Below, piece after piece: positions 56,428-64,000 of a stretch of 64,000 bases of DNA. The stretch covers positions 124,001-188,000 of the forward strand of contig PYSS01000058.1 in the NCBI GenBank assembly GCA_003049465.1. The letters are read 5' to 3'. The notes under the pieces were generated by a model. The model saw only the letters and a list, made by a program, of their open reading frames with translations, did no database searches and was not told the origin of the DNA. This stretch comes from Magnaporthiopsis rhizophila (lineage: Eukaryota > Ascomycota > Sordariomycetes > Magnaporthales > Magnaporthaceae). Position numbers and translations under genes: made by a program. Numbering within the stretch: position 1 is the first letter of the stretch; each line of letters starts with the position of its first letter.

Positions 56428-59319
56428 GTTTGTTATACCTTGGTGGCTTGTTGTTACAGCCCAAAAAGAATGGATATCTATCTCGGCTACTAGACGCAGC
56501 GATGAGAGATGGATGGTGGCTGGGCTGAAGTGATACCGAGAATGCGCGGGACTGGACGGCTATTATGATACCCGCGACGGCCTCTCCCCCGCTGCTCCAG
56601 CACCGCGTATCCGAAAATACCTCGGCACGTCATGGGCCGGGCCACGTAGCATCGGGGTAAAGCGTGCGTCTGAGGCGTCTTGGGGGCGCCCGTCTCAGTT
56701 CCGGAGGCGACTTGCGTGATGCAGTTCGGCTTCTCCTGCGCCACCAGGGTTCCCCCGCATCCCGTCCATGCCTGTGCTTGAGACGCAGCGTGATGGAAGG
56801 TTGCATTCTTCCCCGCTGCCTGGATCAGGGGAAAGTGGGCAGGCGTAAAGTTAGCCGCACCACTCTTGGGCTAGGGCCAGGTGGCCGGCTCCAGCTCTGA
56901 TTCTGCTTTCTGGACAGCTTGCAGAAATCCGTGCGGCTAGACGGACGTTGCCGTCTAGCTTGACGATCCCAGGGATGAGATTAGGTTCGCATTCACATTG
57001 ATGCTTGCTAGCATAAAACACCAAAAGAGTTAGGCGAGCCGCAGATGAGAAAGGTACACAGTCACATTTTCCGGAAGCAGGAGAAGGGTGTCAATGCGCC
57101 AACGGGTCAGGGTCATCCGTCAGCCACAACCACGCCCCTTCCAGGATCATAAACGTTAGATCTCCAGCTTTTCGTCCGAACACTTCCCATATTGGAATAA
57201 ATTGTTTTCTCTACTGCGCCACTTCGCCCGAATCTGGCGTTTATAACCCTGCAAGGGTGCGGCGCGCTTATTTTTGTCTTCGAGATGTGCCGTTTCTGTC
57301 GTAACAGAAAGACCACCAATGAGGCGACGTCCTTTTTTTGTCAACAGATTTTGGCAACCCTTGAATGTGCCAGGGACGGGTACACCTTTGTTGCGCTCTT
57401 CTTCCCCCCAGCCTGTGCACCACGCCTCGTTAGGTCCTCCTCGATAAAGAGACGCTCGCGCCAACCTTTTGTTTGCTCCGGCCGGCTGCCCACCACCCAC
57501 CACCACACGTGCTGTGCCTGCCTCCATCTCCCCTCCCCGCCCAGTCCACTTTTAGCGGTTCCCCTGCGTCTAATCACGGCAACCATCAGCCTAAAGCGCC
57601 TCTATCCACATCCACATCCACATCCAGATCGAGTTCGTCTTTATCCATCTTCCGTTGAACCCCACTCATCGTCCTGGCAGGCCATCGAATTAAACCCAGG
57701 ATGAAAATCCGAACCTCCAATTGATATGTGAAAACAAAGAAACAAGCAACCTGTCACACCAAACCAAATGAAGTTCTTGGCAAAGTTGATTTTATAACCG
57801 AAGCCACTCACTGTAGGCCATCCAAGCCTCGCCTTCAGGCGCACCGATTCGGCGCCTGTTTAGAGGATCGCCCAAGCCGGGATCGAAGAAACACGGGGGA
57901 CACGTACAACGACCAAAGTTCGGCCCGATGCCCTGGTTGCGCAGCCACCAATGTAACCCTGCGAAGAGTCCCGATCGTCCCGACACCCTCCCCGGAGTCG
58001 CCTAATACTTCCCGAGCGCGCAGACAAGCTGAGGCCAGCCGTCAAAAAAACCGCCCAATCCTCCGGGCACAAGATCTCGCCGCAGCCTCTGCCACGGTCG
58101 TCGGAATAGAGTGCCACGAAGGCGAGAGTAGCAGGGCTGGTTGTAGCCATCGTCTCGCGCTCGAGCTCGTCCCCGAGTATCCTGCATGTCCCAGCCTCGT
58201 AGACGTCGGGATCCGGGGTTCCCGCGCGGCACGGCACGGCTTCAGACTGGATACAAATCCTCCACCGTGAGGGAACCGGCCGGTTTGAACGCCATGTTCG
58301 GCTCGTGGTCGCAAGGTTCGTGATGCAAGGGCGCGGCCAAGCGCCGTTGACGGGTCCGATGTCAAACACGTTCTAAAGAACCCGGACGCCGGTACCTACG
58401 TAGCCACCGGGTATCTACTGCACTCAAGGAGCTGGTTCGTCGCTTCGCTAAACAGGTTCTTCGGTATCTTGTCGTCTTCCCCACTTCCTCGGATAGTCCA
58501 AGTTGCGCGGATCCCTCTGGTGGCGTGGGGTAGCCAACCACGAAAGGCTCGCCGAGTCGATGGCTGGCATGTTCGAACCATTGCCGAGACTCACATTGCT
58601 CTCCAGTACCCAGCCGTCCCAAGGCTCGTCGCGTAGATCATCTCCCACCCTGGCAACGGTGCAGGGTGAAGGGCGGCAGGTGCGTAGTACGGGAGGGGAA
58701 CCTTAGAGGGATCTGCGTCTTGACTTGGCTGGAGTAGCAAAGGAGGTGAGGCTCTCCGTGCGTGTGTCGTTTGCTTGAACTCTGCTTCTTGGATGGCTTG
58801 GACATCGAAGGATGAGACTTGACCGGGACCTCGACGGTCTTCATATGCGGAACCGATTTTTGCCGTCTTTGACTATTTGCGCCCTGTGCCATTGGGGGAC
58901 ATTCTTCTAGACGGGGGCGCCTCTAATGGCCTTGCGATGTGGCTTCGATCCTGCCTTTTGACGCAAACACTCCCTAGCTTCACGCGGGCATTCCGGGAGG
59001 TAGCATCAGTCATGTGCCCCTTGTTTGAGTGCAAGGGTGTACTTGTCGCGAAAGCCGAGTGCCGATACCCTCGTTCAAACCAACATCCCATTCAGAACTC
59101 GTCTAAAAGCAGTAGCATCTCATATCTCATTTACAAGGATGCCATATACGACGGTGGCCGGTTAATCAGGTCCAAAGCAGACCCCATGAACTACTGGCCA
59201 TGAATCACGCGACACAATGCTAAACGTCCAGACACCAAGGAATGCAGGACAATAACCTTAACAAGAGCCCGGCTCCAGATGCAAATCGTTCCGATTCCTG
59301 GTTCAGAAATAACCACGCT
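56428..59319. other. 2.9-kb stretch with no confident gene
   Basis: GC-rich, so chance ORFs up to 180 codons occur on both strands, none with recognised sequence, an ATG start in good context and coherent splicing. A C/T-rich block with CCACAT repeats lies at 57,480-57,660, as in a promoter. The right 150 bp are the 3' flank of the transhydrogenase. Confidence 0.45.
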
Positions 59320-62300
59320 CTACAGGCGAGCCTCAATGGCCGCTTTGATAGCTGCAGGGCGCACCAAAATATATAGTCAGCAAAAGACACGAACGAAGGA
59401 CGTGAGAACAGACATAGACAAGGGCACGGCAGACTAACCATCACAAGTCACCTTCGCATCTCCAAACAGCATGCGCGTGCCGGGCATGTAGAACATGGGG
59501 TTCGGCACGTCGGCGTAACCACTCGCTAGGCCGCGCTTCATGACTATGACCGTCTTGCTCTTCCACGCGTGCAGCACCGGCATGCCCGCGATGGGGCTGC
59601 CAGGCTCGAGGGCGATAGGGTTGACCGTGTCGTTGGCGCCAATGACCAGGGTCACGTCCGTGTCGCCAAAGTCGTCGTTGATCTCGTCCATCTCGAGCAC
59701 GATGTCGTAGGGCACGCTGGCCTCGGCCAGGAGCACGTTGCACTGGCCCGGCATGCGCCCGGCCACGGGGTGGATGGCGAAGCGGACGTTGATCTTCTTG
59801 GATCGCAGCATGCTCGTGATCTCCGAGATGGCGTACTGCGCATTGGCCACCGCCATGCCGTAGCCCACCACGATGATGACGTTCTCGGCGTTAGTCAGCG
59901 CCTCGGCCGTCTCTTCGACGTTGGTCTGCGTCACGGTGCCCTCGATCTTGAAGTCGCCGGCCGGGGCTGGCGCGATGCCGCCAAAGAGGACGTTGGTAAG
60001 CGACCGGTTCATGGCCACGCACATCTGAAGTGTGGAGTCTTGTTAGCACGGCGCCATTGTGATAAGAAGAGGTGAAAACAGAAAAACTCACGATGTATGA
60101 CAGAATCGAACCAGATACTCCAATCAGCGCACCAACGGTTGTCAGAAGCGAGTTATCCAGCATAAAGCCCTCGGCCACGAGCGCAAAACCACTGTAGGCA
60201 TTAAGGACCGTAATGACGACGGGCATGTCGGCGCCCCCGATGGCAGACGTGGTGGTGAAGCCCTTGGCAAAAGACAGAGCCGTGTTAGCGGCCAGGGCTC
60301 CGGCAGCGATTGCGGGCGAGCCTGGGGCCATGGTGACGAAGGCGCCCATGGTGGCCATGTTGCCAGCCAGCATGCTCGAGTTGAGCAGGTGTCGTCCCGG
60401 GAGAATGATGGGCTTTGAAGACACACGGCCGGCAAGCTTGAGGAACGCGACGATGGAACCCGTGAAGGTAACACCACCAATCAGAACACCAAGGTAGGCA
60501 GTAACGAGGTGCAGCGTCGTGATGTGGTCGAGGTCGGCCATGACACTGCCGATGCTGGTCAGGACGGCAGCGAGACCGACCACCGAGTGGAGGGCGGCGA
60601 CGGTCTGTGGGAGGTCGGTGGGCGTGATGCGCTTTCCAATGAGCAGTCCAATGATGCTGCCAATAGTGGCGAGGCCGCCAAACTGAGCCAGGACCTCGGG
60701 CGAGAATCCAACAGCCAGCAGAGACGCCAGGACTCCAGAGCCAACACCGAGTATGCCGAGCGAGTTGCCCATCCTGGCCGTGGCCTGTGACGCCAGGCTG
60801 GAAATGGAGCTGATGCAGAGGATCGAGCTGACCAGATACCCAGCCTGGACGAGGCCGGCGGCGCCCGTCGACGCCGCAGCGAGGAACCCGCCACCAAACA
60901 GAGCTCCGGGGATAGCATACAGCCAGGGATACTCTGGGGGGTCCGTGGGCCGCTTGAACATGTCGAGCATTCGCTTCGTGATGACAAAACCACCCGAGAC
61001 GTTGACGAAGGCCAGGAGCACCGACAGCGCGCCAAAGGTCTGAGGGATGGTCTCGGGGACGTAGCCACCGCCCAGGACGAAGAGCCCGCCAATGCCGACC
61101 ATGCCCGAGATGGCGTTGGTGACGCTCATCAGCGGACTGTGAAGTGCGGGCGCGACGTTCCAGACGGCCCGGTATCCAATCAGACTCGCGAGCCCAAAGG
61201 TGAAGACGTTGCCCATGAAAAGTGGGCTGGTGAGCTTGCCGAGGGCGAGGGCGGTGCCCATGCCAGCTCCAACCAGCGTGACCTCGCGAGCTTCCTTCTG
61301 GAACGGCGTCAGAGCAACAGGCTCGGCCTCCTTGGCAGCGACCGGCGGGGCCGCGGGTGCTGGAGGCGGCGCGGGCCGGGGAGCAGGCGGGAGAACCTCG
61401 CCCTTTTGCGTCACGATGGCGCCACGCACGACCTCGTCGGTCAGATCAATGCCAAACTCCTTCTCCACGGGGGCCATGGTGAGCAGGAACTTGGTGATGT
61501 TGTTGGAGTACAGAGTCGACGACTGGGTCGGCAGCCGCGAGGGCAGGTCCGTGTAGCCAATGATCTTGACGTCGCGGTAGGTGACCATCTCGCCAGGAAC
61601 CGTCTTCTCGCAGTTACCGCCAGCCTCGGCCGCCAGATCCACCACCACCGACCCGGGCTTCATGGTCTCGAGCATGGACTTGGTGATAAGCCGAGGCGCG
61701 GGCTTGCCGGGGATCAAGGCGGTCGTGATGATGATGTCGACTTCGCGGGCTTGGTTCGCAAACAGGCGCAGCTGGGCCTCCTGGAACTCCTTGGACATCT
61801 CCTTTGCGTAGCCGCCCGCGCCCGATCCGTCCTCCTGAACGTCGACCTCGATGAACTCGGCGCCCAGCGACTGGACCTGCTCGCGGGTGGCCGGCCGAGT
61901 GTCAAAACCACGCACGATGGCTCCCATGCGGCGCGCCGTGGCGATGGCGCTGAGACCGGCCACACCGGCGCCCACAACGAGCACCTTGCAGGGCGGGATC
62001 TTGCCCGCGGCCGTGACCTGGCCCGTCAGGAAGCGGCCAAAGTTGTTGGACGCCTCTAGCACGGCCTTGTAGCCGGCAATGTTGGCCATGGAGCTGAGGG
62101 CGTCGAAGACCTGGGCGCGCGAGATGCGCGGGATCATGTCCATGGCGAACGCTGTCGCTTTCTTGTCGGCCAGCTTCTGCACCAGCTCCTTGTTCTGCGC
62201 CGGCTGGAGAAACGACACGAGCGTCTGGCCGGCCCTCATGGAGTCGACCTCGGACGCGCTTGGGCCGCGCACCTTGAGCACGATATCGGAATCGGCCCAT

Positions 62301-62979
62301 ATCTTGCCGGCGTCCACCAGCTCCGCCCCGGCCTTCTCATAGGCCTCATCGGGGAAGTCGGCGAGGGCTCCGGCGCCTCGCTCGACGAGCACGCGCTTGA
62401 AGCCCTTCTTGAGCAGGAGGGCAACGTTCTGCGGCGTCAGAGCGACCCTGCGTTCGTTGTTGAATGTCTCCTTGGGGACGCCGACGGCGAGCTGGGCGTA
62501 GGGCGTGGTCGGCGGCAGCACCTTGGTGGAGTAGGTCGCCGTGGCCACCTGCCCGGGCGGAGTGGGAATCGCGGACAGGACCGAGGCATGGCGCACGAGC
62601 TGGAGCTGCTGCAGCTGCTGGCACCGAGGCGCCGTCACCGTCAAAGCCAGCGACGGTGACGAGGCAGGCCCGTGACATCTGCCCGTGTTGTGCCACTTCC
62701 GCTGCGCGCGAGCTAAACTACCCAGCGACAGGGCCGCAGAGCCGTCTATGGGTGGGCGGGGAATCAATCACAGCAACGGAATATTAGCTTCGGACAGTGT
62801 GATTCGTCGCTGGTGCAGTGCCAGCTACCAGCCCGCCGCATCTCGTGGCGGATCTCATGGTCTTCGTCTTCGTTCGACTTACCCAGGATTCCTGACAGAC
62901 CGCGCCTCGCAAGCGCCAGCGACAAGGCGTGCGGCCCATGGCCACGAGCCAGGCCAGGGCGCATCAGGGATATCGACAT
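59320..62979 (-). CDS. NNT: Mitochondrial NAD(P) transhydrogenase (proton-translocating)
   Basis: Exons 62979..62883, 62745..60092, 60024..59439 and 59351..59320 give 1122 residues; introns are 137, 67 and 87 nt. ATG 62979 was chosen because it starts an Arg/Leu-rich presequence that splices in phase to DGSAALSLGSLARAQRKW. Order of domains: NAD-binding domain I (VGVPKETFNNERRVALTP, VLVVGAGVAGLSAIATARRM, DTRPATREQVQSLGAEF), a Pro/Ala linker (PPAPRPAPPPAPAAPP), the membrane domain II of a dozen or so helices, and NADP-binding domain III (VIIVVGYGMAVANAQYAISE, HPVAGRMPGQCNVLLAEA, VIGANDTVNPIALEPGSPIAGMP with final FGDAK). All sit in one chain, as in animal and fungal enzymes. It couples proton entry across the inner membrane to NADPH formation from NADH. 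Confidence 0.96.
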
Positions 62980-64000
62980 GGCGATTTGGCGTCTGGCGCC
63001 GGCGTCGAGGGAGGAAGAAGGCAGAAAACAGGAGAAAAAAAAGCTCTCGAACTATGTCATTTGACGCATGGGAGACTAGGCCGGCCCGTTGGCAGGCGTC
63101 AAACGGCAGCTAGCTCTACCCTTGGCTTCTCCCAGGCACCGAGCTCCTGAATGGCGTGACGTGGGCGGTGGATGCAGGATGACGAAGAAAAAGAAAGCAA
63201 ACCCAAGCTGGGGAGACCAAGGTTCGTCAGGTCAGGCAAGAGCCAATTGAAGGGCGCTAGGGGTTCGGTGACACAACATGAACCTTGGCGTGCGTACAGT
63301 ATCTGGTCCGGTACAACACACCTACATGTTCCCGCCAGCGTCGAATGAGGCCTCGACGATGCGTGAGGGAACAAACGATGGGAGTGAGGGGGGAGAAGAG
63401 AAAGGGAACAATGGGCTGCGCGAATAAAGAAGCGGAGGGGAGATAGGAATGAACCGAAGGATATTGCACCCCGCACCAAAGCCTCTTGGGGGGGACAGAG
63501 GTGCTACAGCAATTAGCCGGGCGCGTCCGTGGCTGCAACATGAACTGCCAGCACGGTTTGTCGGCTGATCAGCGTTGTGTTGAGGCGTTTGCATGCGTTG
63601 TTTTGAACCACCCAAACAGGTAGCCCCGCCCCTCAAACCCTTGAGTCCATTGGGAGCGCCAGGTGCGGGGGAAACGCCGCGGAAAGGCAGCAGGTACCTG
63701 CCGGAGTGCCATCCACGGTGGGGAGTGCGGGGGACAAGCAGTGAGACGGGATGGCAGACCGGCTGAGGGGGTGCCTTGGCGGCTCGATTGTTTAGGCTGC
63801 CAAGACGCACTGCCGCCGGCCGCGAGTGAGAACCTGGCTGGCGTGAGCTCCAGGCAGCCATCATGCCATACGAGCTCCAACCTGGAAGCCGTATCGTCCA
63901 GATAAGCGGGAGAACTCTAGAGTCCATTTGATAAACCTACTCCGCTCCCATAATTACAACCACGGGCCGGCCGTTCCTACCTGTCATTAACAACTTAGGC
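62980..64000. other. 5' flank of the transhydrogenase gene and intergenic sequence
   Basis: No gene recognised up to the window end. ORFs here have no familiar sequence and overlap each other on both strands. Confidence 0.5.

Noticed and set aside
57728..58270. 180-codon plus-strand ORF as a gene
   Set aside because: Starts at GTG, has no recognised sequence and overlaps equally long minus-strand ORFs; chance in GC-rich DNA.
61139..62059. A 306-codon ORF on the plus strand
   Set aside because: Shadow of the transhydrogenase coding strand.
1..64000. CRISPR arrays, rRNA genes, riboswitches and bacterial-type operons
   Set aside because: Spliceosomal introns and fungal families throughout; no evenly spaced short repeats with unique spacers and no rRNA-like sequence seen.

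Overview
The window reads as nuclear DNA of a filamentous ascomycete (Pezizomycotina, probably a Sordariomycete). Genes are GC-rich and cut by short introns (mostly 55-135 nt, GTAAGT/GTGAGT-like donors, CTAAC-like branch sites). Gene families include Zn2Cys6 regulator, RTA1, DHA-type MFS, heme-thiolate peroxidase, GH43 and a mitochondrial transhydrogenase. A 23-kb AT-rich tract carries the pure C-to-T/G-to-A damage of repeat-induced point mutation (RIP).

Layout. (1) 1-10.6 kb is a decayed accessory segment: a collagen-like ORF cut by an in-frame TAG, a small Pro/Gln-rich two-exon gene, a chloroperoxidase-type gene with a TAG and no ATG, and a sterol-glucosyltransferase-like gene with a 1-nt frameshift and a TAG. 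(2) 10,681-33,796 is three nested LTR retrotransposons, like Russian dolls. Element A (minus strand; target duplication CCGAA) has element B (minus; CCAAT) inserted in its left LTR, and element C (plus; ATCTT/ATTTT) sits inside B. All are dead: the RT YxDD motif is YLDN or YLNN and the gag zinc knuckles have lost ligands, in two copies all four to Tyr. (3) 33.8-36.2 kb holds a frameshifted Zn2Cys6 regulator. (4) From 36.7 kb the genes are intact: RTA1-like membrane protein, DHA-type MFS exporter, M18 vacuolar aminopeptidase, complex I subunit NDUFA12 (seven exons, one of 7 nt), PGS1, SYG1/XPR1-like SPX-EXS phosphate transporter, GH43 exo-beta-1,3-galactanase, and mitochondrial NAD(P) transhydrogenase.

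Function. Three intact genes serve mitochondrial energy or lipid metabolism (NDUFA12, PGS1, NNT). NDUFA12 and PGS1 are divergent across a 306-bp promoter with two CCAAT boxes. The M18 peptidase and SYG1 concern vacuolar proteolysis and phosphate. The left half looks like a lineage-specific accessory region collapsing around a RIP-silenced transposon nest. I found no convincing tRNA, rRNA or CRISPR, and no clear novel multi-gene system. The best unusual signals are the pseudogene halo, the reciprocal mutation gradients in all three LTR pairs, the fossil zinc knuckles, a possible antisense Cys-rich ORF in element C, and the 7-nt micro-exon.
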